DNA of 64,000 nt, taken from NCBI RefSeq assembly GCF_963576615.1, contig NC_088708.1, positions 45,619,196 through 45,683,195 of the forward strand, in the 5' to 3' direction. A model generated the notes under the pieces. The model was not told the origin of the DNA. It did no database searches and saw only the letters and a list, made by a program, of their open reading frames with translations. A program made the position numbers and the translations under genes. Source of the stretch: Watersipora subatra (lineage: Eukaryota; Bryozoa; Gymnolaemata; Cheilostomatida; Watersiporidae). Positions 1-12,204 of this stretch are shown piece by piece (within the stretch, counting starts at the first letter, position 1; each line of letters opens with the position of its first letter).

Positions 1-184
1 ACTGAACATTAATTGTCATAAATGTGTATTGGATCTAATACTTCTGTCAGTCAATGAGATCTTGGTTTCCTAATTGCCATGCAGCAGTAAAAACATACAG
101 TTTGTAAGCCATTGACAGCTTCTCAGCCATTTATGAAATTCGAATGACTTGCTTGTAAATTATACATTTACCTCCTACTTACAG

Positions 185-2120
185 TGTTGTGTAGTCGACT
201 TCATCGAAAGGCTAAACGCTGAATCCTTGAACCTGACTACGGAGGAGTTTGACAGTTTCATGAAGGGAGAGGCTATTCCAGATGGTACGATGAATGTGTA
301 CATGTGTGATGGGCTTCGACTTATGCATGAAAACTCACAGCTTATCAAGAAGCTAAAGGAGAGGCAAGAGCAGTGCGATAGCAAAGTAAAACTGCTCGAG
401 CAACGATTAGCTGACTTTCGGAATGAGTGAGTGAATCATTGTCTCACCTCCACCCTCATGCCAGCCATTTACCGATGTCACATTAAACACTCGGGGAGTG
501 TCATGATAGTCTTAATACGCCTCGGCCATCTGGCACTGAGTGGGTGAACGCAATTGGTTTCCTCCATACTCGGTTCTCCCTCCTCCGCATGCCATTTTTT
601 ATTTGTAATATAGATTAAATAATCAAAGTTGCATTCGCCAATGGTAAAGGCCGATAGTCAAGATGCTACTCAATCTTGAGATAAAAAACCTGCTAAGTTG
701 TAGTGAATTGTACTGTGTAGCCTAGCCTCCTAACCTTAGCTAGTGAAAATGGACCTGTCAGTAAAATTTAAACTTGCACCGTGGACAACAGGCAAAGAGG
801 TGAAAATGATATTTGTTTTAATTCTAACATTAAAGATCAATTTCCACAAAACTTTAGAAGATTTTATCAGAAAGTGTCGGTATTTTTCTAGCATTTGCGG
901 TACAATCTGACTGCCAGGATGTTTTAAGATTAAAATCGACAAAACTTGATCACGGATCAAAACTTGATCAACGTTTTGATCCGTGATCAAAACGTTGACA
1001 AAACTTGATCGCGGCTGTTGCTGCTGCACAATTCCTTGTGTCTGTTTTTGATCTGAAGAAAATCCATTTAAAAGTTATAGAACTTCATGTATTGCTTTAT
1101 AAAAGCTGCTTCAGGCCCACTCTCTCTCTCACTCTCACTCTCTCACTCTCTCTCACTCACTCACTCTCACTCTCTCACTCACTCTCTCACTCACTCTCTC
1201 ACTCACTCTCTCACTCTCTCACTCACTCTCTCACTCTCTCACTCACTCTCTCACTCACTCTCTCACTCTCTCACTCACTCTCTCACTCACTCTCTCACTC
1301 ACTCTCTCACTCTCTCACTCTCAGGCTCCACTCTCTCGGTTCCTCTTCTTTACAGATTAACTTAAACAAAATTTTAGTAGATTTTTCCAGGAAGTATTCA
1401 TATTTTTCTTCGGTAGATCATTTGCGATTGTTTTTGATATTTGAGGTGATCTGATTGCCAGGATGTTTTAATATTAAAATCGACAAAACTTGGTCACAGT
1501 TAAAATGTCCGTATCAAGCGAAAGTGCGATTATGACGTCTATAGTTGTAAAGAGACTGACAGAATAGATACGAGTAACACTGTAATTTGAACTCAATAGC
1601 AGATATCAGCCATAGCAACGATAGTGCCAGTGGCATCAGTTTGTACTTAATTTTCTTCTGAGCAATTTACTCAAGAGCAAATTTTATCAATTTTAATCTA
1701 GAGACATCCTGGCAGTCAGATCACCTCAATCATACAAAACAATCGCAAATGATAGAAAAATGTCAACATTTTCTAATAAAATCTACTAAAATTTTTGTGT
1801 AAGCTCATCAATAATTAGGTTTGTTTTAAATATCATGCTATAGTTTATCTATAGTTTATAGTTATCTCTATCACGCTCAGGTACTCCAACAACAGTGCTT
1901 TTTAGGATGGCATCTACCAATGTCAAGTGGCTTTTGAGTGTACGAAATACTGCATGCAAATGTGTGGTGTGTGTGTTGTAGGTTTGATGAGCAGATAAAT
2001 GCGCTTGTTCAAAAAGCACCTTTGATACTGAAGCCTCGAAAGAGAGAAGCTGAAATTGACACCAATGCTGACATTCCATCTAGTCTACCAATTCCTTTAC
2101 AACCTCAACAGTTGAGCTGA
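185..2120 (+). CDS. RABGEF1: Rab5 guanine nucleotide exchange factor Rabex-5, C-terminal end (partial)
   Basis: Two coding exons, 185-426 and 1982-2120 (stop TGA 2118-2120), joined by an intron with donor GTGAGT at 427 and acceptor TTGTAG ending 1981. The split codon GA|G keeps the frame. The first exon reads CCVVDFIERLNAESLNLTTE, which matches the end of the Vps9 domain of Rabex-5. It continues into a charged coiled-coil stretch (KKLKERQEQ, LLEQRLADF). The last exon ends in a proline-rich tail (IPSSLPIPLQPQ) like the vertebrate C-terminus. Rabex-5 activates Rab5 on early endosomes and binds Rabaptin-5 through the coiled coil (family knowledge). The zinc-finger/ubiquitin-binding N-terminus and most of the Vps9 domain lie left of the window. 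The intron holds a CT-rich microsatellite and two copies of an inverted-repeat element. No clear polyadenylation signal was seen soon after the stop. Confidence 0.92.
832..1010 (+). mobile_element. Truncated copy (left arm only) of the 'ACACAAAATTTTAG' inverted-repeat element
   Basis: This stretch matches the left ~130 bp of the three full elements at 1354, 42741 and 55889, including the shared words CTGACTGCCAGGATG and AAAATCGACAAAACTTGATC. The right arm is missing. It runs into a local palindrome at about 950-992. Confidence 0.6.
950..992. repeat. Inverted repeat with 16-17 bp arms
   Basis: The arm TGATCACGGATCAAAAC is repeated in reverse complement after a 9-base spacer, at the broken end of the element copy at 832-1010. 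Confidence 0.75.
1118..1324. repeat. CT-rich microsatellite (CTCTCA/CTCACT)n
   Basis: About 200 bp of irregular CTCTCACTCACT units in the last RABGEF1 intron. It creates open frames of Ser/Leu/His repeats that are not genes. Confidence 0.95.
1354..1810. mobile_element. Inverted-repeat element (MITE-like), copy 1
   Basis: About 457 bp with ~130-bp terminal inverted repeats. The left arm contains CAAAATTTTAGTAGATTTTT, GATTGTTTTTGATATTTGAG and CTGATTGCCAGGATG. The right arm is its reverse complement and ends GTGTAAGCTCATC. The centre carries GCGATTATGACGTCTATAG, which is also found in the copies at 42741 and 55889. No transposase frame is present. The exact ends and target duplication could not be fixed by eye. 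It lies in the last RABGEF1 intron. Confidence 0.85.
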
Positions 2121-4700
2121 TGTACTCTTCAGTTTCCAAGACACGGCGCTTTTTTCACACCGCTCATAACTGCTATCATATTGCACTGAGTATTTTTCTA
2201 TGGTAATTTCTAGCTGTACTAAAGACAGGTCGGTATTAGATTCTGATGTCAACACGATATGAAGAAAATAATTTTTTTAATAGACTCGCTCTGGCATAAA
2301 ATTCCTATAGTAATCAAGATTGTTCTACGTATGTTTAAGTGTTTATGCTTGTTGATATTTGTTTATATAAAAAAGCATGCTAATCACATACTTGCCTTGT
2401 TTGTTAATCTCTAAACTTTATATGGATTTAATCGCAAATCATGTTTTTAAGTAGTAAAAACGCCTACGCAACTCTTCTTGTGCTTGTGTAATCATTGGGT
2501 GGTGCAATGGTTTATGATTTAACAAGTTTCCTCATGAAATCATATATAGCAAAGAATTCTCAATCACAAGTGGCTTATATTGCCCAAAAAGCAATTTTCC
2601 TACGGATCTGAATACAGACAAAGCAAAAGCCTGAGGATAATAGGATTAGGCTACTGCATTTCCAGCCACAATAGATTAACAAGGGATAAATTTAACCTAC
2701 TACCATCATAGGTTAATGTGAACGGGTGTAGGAGAATTGTAGGCACATTTGCAATGTAGATGATCATAAATCACAAGCTTGCCAGTAGTAAGACTAGAAT
2801 TTTCCACGCAGAATGCGCGTGAGCAGTTTCCTCGTGATTGTGTGGCCCATAATTATATTGCGCGGTAGCGGCCAATTAGATAGAGACTTATTTGGCTCTT
2901 GACTGGCTTAGCAAAATTACATAACAGTTTACATTGAGTGCAAGGATAATCAACCGGTTTAACCGGCCGGCTGGATTGGCCTTCAGGCGCGTGAGAGGAT
3001 GAGGGCCCAATGCAGTAAATATCAATATACGTCTTTGACAACCAGGGAAATAGATATTGTAAAACAAAGCTGGAAAAAATACGTCTGCGATGAGACTAAT
3101 ATAGTGGACAAGTTTATGGATTATATCTTGAGAAGCCCAATATTGTTCAATGAATGAGCATGTACAGAAGCAGGCTTTTACCTCCTTGTAGCCCAATGGC
3201 TCCACGCTTATCAAAAATAGCTTTTCTGGAAATGCTCACAAAATCATTAACGCTTCAGCAAAATTGAGGTCACGCCAATCATAGTATAAGGAAAAGCAAA
3301 TGTTCCAAAAACAACACAGAAACTCGGTTAGTCACAACAGATCCTGTAAACTTTTAACAGCAGCCAAACTAGGAGTTAATACTTTACTATTTAGATGATA
3401 AATTTGTCGGAAGAAACTAATACTTCAAATGTAAAACTAGTATCTTAACTAGCTTTGCTAACACACAAAATTTTAGGAATCACGCAACTGAGCAGACTAT
3501 AAGTCATAAAGATATGATAAAAACTTTAACAAAAACAGGAAGTGTAATTGTTTGCTTTTTCAAGAACATTTGGCTGTGAATGATAAAACAAGGCATGAAA
3601 TGCACCAAGAGGTACACATTGCCTGACACTCAATATAGAAGGTACTGGTAGAGGCAATAAAACCTAAGGCAAGCATGCATAGTTAAAGGTAGAAGTTAAA
3701 TGTAAATCATTAAATAAAACTACAAATATAACATATTTCCTTGTTTGTAGGAGTTGTGCGGTTTTGCATAACAAAACTGACAGCTATGTTGCCATGGAAT
3801 CAGCATGTGACTACCCTAAAATGTAATACTTTAACATTTTTCCAAGTAGTGCGTATGAAGTGTGTATTATTGTGTCATGTTACCTGTAGAGGGTACAATC
3901 ATATCAATATATAGATATTTCTTAGGATCAAAATCAGCTCTGTATTGCTTCACATCATTAACACAGCTGCTTTCCTCAAATGGTTTTCTTCAGTTTCCTG
4001 GTTGACACTCAACGTACTTGCACACCTGCACTAATGACATCGGTTTTTACCATTTACCAATTTGGAGTGCTAAGATTCCAATGCATGACCTTCACTGAGC
4101 TTACTTTTGAATTTTAAAAATCTCACAAACGTTTCATCAGTAAATTGAATCGATGAGAACTATCAGTAATAGCCATAATTTTTACCAAATAAGCTATAAC
4201 CCTTTAGTAGACAAATAATTCACTTTTGTAACGCATGATAAATGCTGTTCATTGATTGGTTATTACAAGTGATTGTATCCCTTTCATTGGTCAATGCTTT
4301 TGCTGATTATAGCAAGTCCGGTAACTTTTTACCTTTTTCTATCTTATACAAAATAATTTTTAGCCTTTTGAGCTGTGGCCTTTCAGTTTCAAAAACACCA
4401 ACATCATCACAGCATAAACAGAGATTCCAAAATTTTCAAACACTTAATTATCAAAGGCATCAAACGCGCCAGATGAATAGGTACCAAAGTTGTGTATAAT
4501 TCAGCGTTGGCAGGGCGACCAACGCTGAATAGCAGAATAGGTTAATGTTATGAAATTCGTTTACTCAATTTGTTGAAAGGGATGTTGGTTGACTTCATTA
4601 CTATCTCATTCACTACGTTATCTCATCAATCTTCTAAAGCCAAAAATAGCAACCAGCTTTATGTTTGGTTTCTTAATGCTGGCAACCAAGATAATGCCTT
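2121..4700. other. Intergenic, no feature seen
   Basis: From the RABGEF1 stop to the sulfotransferase promoter. AT-rich sequence with no supported gene, array or recognisable element. Short open frames at 2853-3214 (minus) and 4242-4499 (plus) resemble no known family. Confidence 0.6.
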
Positions 4701-4706
4701 GAGCTG

Positions 4707-4739
4707 ATTGGCTAGACCCGATGTTGCTTTCACTATAAA
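4707..4739 (+). promoter_or_regulatory. Putative core promoter (inverted CCAAT box and TATA box) of the sulfotransferase
   Basis: ATTGGC (inverted CCAAT) lies near 4707-4712 and TATAAA at 4734-4739. The TATA box is ~60 bp upstream of the start ATG at 4797, which would put transcription start near 4765 with a short leader. This is inferred from position and motifs only. Confidence 0.55.
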
Positions 4740-4796
4740 GGCTGCTGCATTAATGAATGCGGGCAGTTAGCTCAGAAAAGCTGAGAGGCTGGCAAC

Positions 4797-6366
4797 ATGG
4801 TTTCCATGGTAGGCCCCTCGTATCAAGCAGAAGAAGGCGTTTGCATTCCACAGTATGCTGACATTGAGAAAAATTTGAAGCGCCTTTCCGAGTTTCAACC
4901 ACGCAACACCGATTATATCTTCTGCTCATATCCAAAGTCAGGTAAGTTATTAGAGATAAAAGAGAAAACAAAATGTATACCCGTAACCTTGATGCACCTC
5001 TCTCTCAATTGTGTAATATTTACAGGCACACACTGGGTCTATGAAATTATCCGAATGCTCGTCAGCGGGCTATTAAATTACACGGCTGACCCTATATACA
5101 ATTTGGAGAGTGGCAACTATGCAGACTCTGACGGACCAAAGGAGTCTTCCTCTCCCAGGGTTCTACACACACATTTGCCACCCGACATGCTTCCTAAAAG
5201 CATAACGGAGAGAAAGATGGTTTACATTCTCAGGGACCCACGCGATCAACTCGTTTCCCTCTATCATCACCATCAGGGACTCAAATGGTCTCCCAAAATG
5301 TCTTTCACAGACTTTTTCAAGAATGTCCAGGATTATCCAGAGAAAGGTGAGTTTCTGTGTAGCAAGTTATATCTTGTCATCTTGACTGATTAATGACGGT
5401 TATAATGATGTCATATTTTATGCTTACAGTCGAGTATGGTAATTGGTTCAGGAACCCTTACCAATGGTGGGTGAATTATCGCGGCAGGGACAACGTGTTA
5501 TTCGTATTTTATGAGGACCTCATCAACGTAAGTTAGATTTTGTTTTGTTTGGCTTGCTAGAAGCGTGTTACTACGTCTAACCTTTTCTTGGAAGATGGTA
5601 GTTTATTGCTGTTAATGACCATCTCATAGCGGCAACTCCGTATTAAGGCATGTTATCAACTCAAAACCTAAGATGTTTATAACTCAGTTTTTCATTAGTA
5701 ATAATTAATTTATTATTAGAAGTAATTATTTATTTATTTGAGCATCATCTACCAAAATAATAAATATCCAAGCTATGCTTGTTTCATTTGTAGGACATAC
5801 ACTTTCAAATTACCAGAATCGCTCAGTTCTATGGGTTGGAAGTCACCCCATCGCTCGTATCTCAAATAGCCAAAAAAACCAAGTTTGCTGAAATGAAGTA
5901 CCAAAAGCCTGTCGGTGACTGGTTTTCCCTGTGGCACAAAGGTTCCTTTTCCATCTACCGTAACGGTGAGTAAACTGCCAAACGCTTGCATGTATATCCG
6001 TTGACGTTTGAAGGCTGCGATATATTTATAAATTTTCCCCTCATTATAACATTGATCTTATAACATTGATGTCACCAGCTGTGGCATAATTAGTCTAGCA
6101 TTCATCTACTTGTCCAGCAGAGCTGAGACGCATGAATGACAACATTAATATATCTGATTTCAGGAAGGATTGGAAATTGGGTAGACTACTTCACCCCGGA
6201 GATGAACCATGCTTTTAATGAGTTCTTCAAGGAAAATACAATCAGAGGCTGCGAATACCCTATGAGATGCCCGCTGCTGACCGATTGCGTGTCCCTCAAG
6301 CAACCTTCTCCAGATAATTCTGAAACCATTATGGAATGCCAGCAAGAGGTTGCAATGGCCCATTAG
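4797..6366 (+). CDS. Cytosolic sulfotransferase (SULT1-like), five exons, complete
   Basis: Transfers a sulfonate group from PAPS to phenols, amines or steroids in the cytosol (family knowledge); the substrate here is unknown. Coding exons: 4797-4941, 5026-5346, 5430-5527, 5794-5965, 6164-6366. All have GT-AG introns, phases agree, and the total is 312 aa, slightly longer than the usual ~290-300. Landmarks: 5'-phosphosulfate loop SYPKSGTHW with Lys47; catalytic His98 in HTHLP; 3'-phosphate site with Arg118 and Ser126 in LRDPRDQLVSLYHH (8 residues apart, as in SULT1A1); VFYEDL; and the C-terminal PAPS signature RNGRIGNWVDYFTPE. That signature has Asn where most members have Asp or Glu (GxxGDW). 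The tail after NEFFKE is ~35 residues, Cys/Pro-containing and without clear family match. The first ATG follows the TATA box by a plausible distance. A second in-frame Met is three codons downstream. Confidence 0.93.
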
Positions 6367-6841
6367 ATTCTGACCGCCATTTTCAGACCAGAGTCTCTTG
6401 ATTCGAAAAGACGCTCCGTTTACTGAAGTATTATCATTGGCGGATGCCGTGCTGCATTCGCCATCTTTTTTTCTTGATCTATCAATTGTAGCAGTTATTC
6501 TCTTCATACACAATTTATTTAGCTTTGGTAATGTTTCTTTTATAAGTTAAATACTGGGGTCAGCAGGTGCAGAACCATTGCAGCATTCTGTGCCAGTTTC
6601 GCATTATAGAGACCCACACTCAGGTCTGCTCAGGACATGTCTCTTTCTGATTATGTGATACTAAACAATATTTTCTATTTAGATTTGCTCTGCTTCTATG
6701 AGAGTTGAACCTGAGCAGAGTTATGCCAGTATCCATTTCTTTTATTACAGTACTAAATATCTGAATTATTCTGTATTGGTAATATTTCCTGCATTGTAAG
6801 GTAACTATTTATAATATTTAAAATTGTTGTTGCCGCTATTT

Positions 6842-6847
6842 AATAAA
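6842..6847 (+). terminator. Polyadenylation signal AATAAA for the sulfotransferase
   Basis: AATAAA about 480 nt after the sulfotransferase stop. Another AATAAA lies at 6958-6963. Either could serve; chosen on position only. Confidence 0.45.
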
Positions 6848-6969
6848 AGTAAACATTTAATTCATTCTAACAGCAGTAGTAGCATATTTGTAACAATGTC
6901 GTTAGCATTCCCATGGTGTTCTCAAAGTTTTCATACAATGTACCCCTCAAGTTTCCAAATAAAATTATC

Positions 6970-7910
6970 AAATACCCCAAAGATTGCTGACTTATGTATT
7001 CACTGACCCAAATATAGAAGTGCTCAAACAGATGAGTACGTAGGCCTATTAACAAAACAAGCTTGAAGCGTAAAGGTGAGGGGAATAGTCGTTATGCTTG
7101 AATGAAGCGAAAAGCCTCTCTGAATGCTTCACGGTACTTGAAATGTTGCGTAAACCATGATGCAATCAGTAATGATCATATCGATCAAACTGCTTGCCAA
7201 GAATTTTTTGCAGTAAATGAGTTAATGTCAAGATAGGCAAAGATTTAGCTGCTGTGCGTCTGCAAATAAAATAATTTCTAGCTTTTGAACATAACAAAAC
7301 TTCTCTAAACGTACAAAGCTTCTCATATTTTTAGTGGAACAATGTGTACACAAGTTAGGAAATCAACACACACCTTCGGAAATGCAAGTAGCCAGCTGTG
7401 GATGACTATGCGGCATAAAGCCATGTCTGTTGCTTAATGCGCCCAAAGGTAAGCTTGTTGTTCGCTAGAAAAAAACATTTTTCCATGAAGCAGGTAAAGG
7501 TTTTAGGATTCGGATATAGAAGGTTCTAGGGCTATACTTATGTTTAGTATGTTCTTTCCTTTAGAGGTTGAGGAGACACAGCACATCCATATGTAAAACA
7601 ATATTTCTGTTTAGAAAAAATGGCGTCATAGTGATAATACAGTCATCTTGCTTGGCCTCAAGGTTAATGTCAAACTGTTAGCATATTTAAAACTAAAAAT
7701 TGAAAGAATAAAGTTACAAAACATGGCAGATCTATTTAGCGTTTTGAACAAACGTAGAGGCGCCATTTATTCCTGTGGTGCATAACTTGTGCAGCACCCA
7801 ATGTTCCTACTGGCATTGGGGTAAAGGATATAATTTATAGTGGTGCTTCTACCATTCTTGCTGTGTGAAGTTGGGGTGCCTTGTTATAGATCCTCGTGCC
7901 TTGTTATAAT
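6970..7910. other. Intergenic, no feature seen
   Basis: AT-rich sequence between the sulfotransferase 3' end and the 35-bp array. No supported gene or element. Confidence 0.55.
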
Positions 7911-7913
7911 AGA

Positions 7914-8358
7914 TGTGTAGGAACATGTATGAGCTCTGTTATCAGAGATGCTGCGGTACCTCTATTAGCACTGTTATAAGAAATGTGGTGGTACCTCTGT
8001 TAGCACTGTTAAAAGAGATGTAGTGGTACCTCTATTAGCACTGGTATAAGAAATGTGGTGGTACCTTTATTAGCACTGTTAAAAGAGATGTGGTGGTACC
8101 TCTATTAGCACTGGTATAAGAAATGTGGTTGTACCTCTATTAGCACTGTTAAAAGAGATGTGGTGGTACCTCTATTAGCACTGGTATAAGAAATGTGGTT
8201 GTACCTCTATTAGCACTATTAAAAGAGATATGGTAGTACCTCTATTAGCACTGTTATAAGAAATATGGTGGTACCTCTATTAACACTTTTAAAAGAGATG
8301 TAGTGGTACCTCTATTAGCACAGCTATGAGAAATGTGGTGGTACCTCTATTAGCACTG
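7914..8358. repeat. ~35-bp minisatellite (alternating two unit types)
   Basis: About 12 units of the type TAGCACTGTTAAAAGAGATG plus TGGTGGTACCTCTAT, alternating with a variant reading CTGGTATAAGAAATGTGG. The higher-order period is therefore ~70 bp. One unit type contains TTAA, the target of the element that follows at 8363. Confidence 0.9.
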
Positions 8359-8362
8359 TTAA

Positions 8363-8630
8363 AGGTTGACTTGCAACAAAATTCACATTACAGTTATTTG
8401 GTATCAAAAGATTCACCATGTCTTACTCTGCTGTGTTGTAGGTGCCAAATATGTAGAAATGTGATTACAAGCTCTTAAAAGCTCAAAAACGAAAAGCCGC
8501 CATAGATTGGAATCTCTTTATTTCTCTGACGTTGTCATTACAGTTTGGTTATTGTCTTGTCACGTGATGTTCTCGCGTGAATTGAAAGGCCAATAAAAAG
8601 CTCAATGTAAAAACTTATCGTAGCACTAGT
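8363..8630 (+). mobile_element. Truncated TTAA-element A (left terminus plus ~250 bp)
   Basis: Begins AGGTTGACTTGCAAC directly after TTAA (8359-8362) and matches the first ~280 bp of the complete element at 19676-20575, apart from a short internal gap. The right terminus is absent. The flanking minisatellite seems to resume in diverged form after ~8635 (TTAGCACTTTG...ATGTAGGGGTGCT), suggesting insertion into a TTAA of the array and later loss of the right part. Confidence 0.75.
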
Positions 8631-9044
8631 TTAGCATTAGCACTTTGTAAAAAAAATGTAGGGGTGCTGCTACTCTCTGGTGCATCTACATGTATATCTA
8701 CTAGCACTGGTGTAATAATTTTGAAGGCAGATGGATCCAATCGACTCAAATAGAAGTTATGCTCACTTCACTCATGTTTAGTTTGTAACAAACTCCAACT
8801 TATTAAACTCTAACCTAATGAACTCTAACCAATTGAACCAGTGCTCCGGGCACGCTAGTGTGCTGTAAGAGATCATCAGGTGTGCCATGGGGAAGTAATA
8901 ATAAAGGCCTTTTTTTAACTTCATCTATATATTCATTGATCGTTGTCCGTCTGTCTGCTTTTTCTGTCATAAAGCACAAAGCATAACCATTTGCACAATT
9001 AATCTGTAGATTTGGAAGGTGGCTGCCGATTAGTGCAGTTGCTT

Positions 9045-9490
9045 AGAGTATACCTCTACTAGCTTACCAGAGTGTAACGCTATCAGCCTACCAGAGTGTA
9101 ACGCTGTCAGCTTACCAGAGTGTTATGCTGTTAGCTTACCAGAGTGTCACACTGTCAGCTTACTAAAGTGTGATGCTGTCAGCTTACCAGAGTGTCACGC
9201 TGTCAGCTTACCAGAGTGTCATGCTGTCGGCTTACCAGAGTGTCACGGTGTCAGCTTACCAGAGTGTCACAGTGTCGGCTCACTAGAGTGTCACGCTGTC
9301 AGCTTACCAGAGTGTCACGCTGTCGGCTTACCAGAGTGTCACGCTGTCGGCTTACCAGAGTGTCACGGTGTCAGCTTACCAGAGTGTCACGCTGTCAGCT
9401 CACTAGAGTGTCACGCTGTCAGCTTACCAGAGTGTCACGCTGTCAGCTTACCAGAGTGTCACGCTGTCAGCTTACCAGAGTGTCATGCTG
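9045..9490. repeat. 24-bp minisatellite, block 1
   Basis: About 18 copies of AGCTTACCAGAGTGTCACGC plus TGTC. Because 24 is a multiple of three, one plus-strand frame stays open as an SRCQLTRV repeat (9192-9494). This is not considered a gene. Confidence 0.93.
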
Positions 9491-11211
9491 GTGAGCTGAA
9501 TGTCATTATTCTGAGCCCTATACAATGCAATCTCTTCTCGTTTTGCAACAGTTTTTCTGAGGCTTCAGAATATGACCAAGAGCTCTGTGTCTTTTTACCA
9601 TTCTTGCAAAAATATCCATAGGCTACTGTGTTCATCAAAACACGCCCAGGGTTCACTCTAAATTGGCGTATATATATATACATAGGCCTAAGCAATGCAA
9701 ACCTTATAAACTGTATGTATTACCGCATTAGTGTGTCATCCTGTGTCATTTTGTACGGTGGTGTGTCTCAAGATTTTGTAAGCATAAAAATTGTGCCCCG
9801 CTGAAGAAAATTAAAAAATGACTGCTCTAACAGATTCATCTATGTTTTGTTGCCAAAATTCTCTTTCGATATTTACTGCTGCAGGTTTTTCTGACAAAGG
9901 TGGTTATTATAATATCAGTTGAACTAAAATATTTTAAAGAATTATGTGTTTCAATTTAGAGCATCTAATACTGTGCCACTATGCAAACTAAGCACTAAAA
10001 ATGCAAAAGAGCTTGCTGTTAGCATTTCAAGCAGTTTTGATTGATTGTTTTCTGTTTCAAAGTTGTCTTTGAGCGCTCAGCTATTGTCTGAACACAATGA
10101 CCTTCAGCAGATGTTCCAAAGCAGTGGCCTTGACAAGATGTACCAGTAACAATTTATTCCAAGCTTCTAGGCCATCTTGATTAGGCTGTCCATACTTGTC
10201 AATTGTAGCGTGTATGAAATCTCAAGTGTCAAAATAGGTTAACTCCAAAAGTAAGGCACTAACGGGTGAGAAAAAAAAAGTTTTATTTTTCATATTTGTT
10301 TTTGACCGTAATGGTATTAGGTGGACAAGAGTTTTCCTGTTGTTGTCCATAGAACTATGTATTCTGTAAGAAGATGACTCTATTGCTTGGCTGACATATG
10401 AAGCATTTATCCGGCCAAAAATCTTGAGCATCGTAAGAATTTTATGTTAATTCAATGATAATGCTATGCTAGTCAGAAAATGTTTCTTTAGCAATTTCGA
10501 TTTTTAAAAAACCATTTTAATCTAGCTGATTCCTTAGCTTTAAAAATTCAAAAATATTCAAATTTTGTTTCATAATTTGCAGCCACGCGCTGAAGCCACT
10601 TTTGCAAATATAGTTGTCATTTTTTCTGTTTATAATGCAAATGGAACTACAAGCGAAACTACTGTTTATATTCAAATCAGCTTTAAGTTATGCTGTCAAA
10701 TTTTCACTTTGAATCTTTGCAAAAAGTATTTTCGTCACTCGCATACTATAATTGTTGTGAGATTGTCTATAAGATAATCTCTTTTTACACAATAAAAGCC
10801 TATACCAGTTTGTCTCCAGCACCTTTAATTACACATCAGCTATTAGTCTTGCATTTCTTAAGCTGAAAAACTAACTAGCTGTTTCCTGAACAAATCTGAA
10901 AGTTGGAGACGAGCCAACCTATCCAAGACAAAATGTGTAAAACTATATTTAGCTGGCAAAACTGACTGCACACAGAAAGGAGGGCTCTCGAGCCAATAAA
11001 ATCGAATTGCAGTTTTTTGCTTAAATAGTTCAGAGCTTTATATTGGCAATGTTTTATCAATTTCGCATTTTGATTAGCTGCAATGGTTATTATCATAACA
11101 AAGATGCCAAATATAAAAAAATTCATGTAAAAGTAGACAACTCCTAAACTAGATTTACCACTTGAAGGCTGGAAAACCAGTGAATTATCACCAGTATGTA
11201 TTTAATCACTT
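9490..11211. repeat. Long copy of a local duplication (partner 11366-12118)
   Basis: 9490-10135 is nearly identical to 11366-11965 (both start after the 24-bp array with GAATGTCATTATTCTGAGCC), and 11069-11211 matches 11976-12118 (TTTTGATTAGCTGCAATGG to TATTTAATCAC). The middle, 10136-11068, exists only here. No gene was recognised in the block. Confidence 0.85.
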
Positions 11212-11225
11212 AATCATTTAATCAC

Positions 11226-11365
11226 TTACTAGAGTGTCATGCTGTTAGCTTACCAGAGTGTCACGCTGTCAGCTTACCAGAGTGTCACGCTGTCGGCTTA
11301 CCAGAGTGTCATGCTGTCAGCTTACCAGAGTGTCACGCTGTCAGCTTACCAGAGTGTCATGCTGG
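11226..11365. repeat. 24-bp minisatellite, block 2
   Basis: About six copies of the same unit as at 9045-9490. It begins the second, shorter copy of the duplication. Confidence 0.9.
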
Positions 11366-12118
11366 TAAGCTGAATGTCATTATTCTGAGCCCTATACAAT
11401 GCAATTTCTTCTCATTTTGCAAGCATTTTTCTGAGGCTTCAGAATATGACCAAGAGCTCTGTATCTTTTTACCATTCTTGCAAAACTATTCATACTGTGT
11501 TCATCAAAACACGCCTAGGGTTCACACTAAGTTGGCGTATATATACGTAAGCATTAAAAACCTTATAAACTGTATGTATTACCGTATTAGTGTGTCATCC
11601 TGTTCGGTGGTGTGTCTCAAGATTTTGTAAACGTAAAAACTGTGCCCAGCTGAAGAAAAATTGAAAATGACTGCTCCAACAGATTCATCTATGTTTTGTT
11701 GCCAAAAATCTCTTTCGCTATTTACTGTTGCATGTTTTTCTAACAAAGGTAGTTATTATAATATCGGTTAAACTACAAAATTTTAAAGAATTATGTGTTT
11801 CAATCTAGAGCGAACAATACTGTACCACTATGCAAACTAAGCACTAAAATGCAAAAGAGCTTGCTGTTGGCATTTCAAGCAGTTTTGATTGATTGTTTCA
11901 AAGTTGTCTTTGAGCGCTTAGCTATTGTCTGAACACTATGACCTTTAACAGATATTCCAGAGCAGTGGAATATCTGTTTTGATTAGCTGCAATGGTTATT
12001 ATCATAACAAAGATGCCAAATATAAAAAAATTCATGTAAAAGTAGACAACTCCTAAACTAAATTTACCACTTGAAGGCTGGAAAACCAGTGAATTATCAC
12101 CAGTATGTATTTAATCAC
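11366..12118. repeat. Short copy of the local duplication, lacking ~930 bp
   Basis: Matches 9490-10135 and then jumps to the match of 11069-11211. A perfect 11-bp inverted repeat (CAGATATTCCA ... TGGAATATCTG, 11949-11976) sits exactly at the deletion junction. The longer copy has no such inverted arm. Confidence 0.85.
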
Positions 12119-12204
12119 ATAAAAAACATGCTTTCTAATTCAAACAGGATTGAGTCATTCACCTTTTGTGCTTATTCATTGATATTTTTATGAATACCAT
12201 CTTT

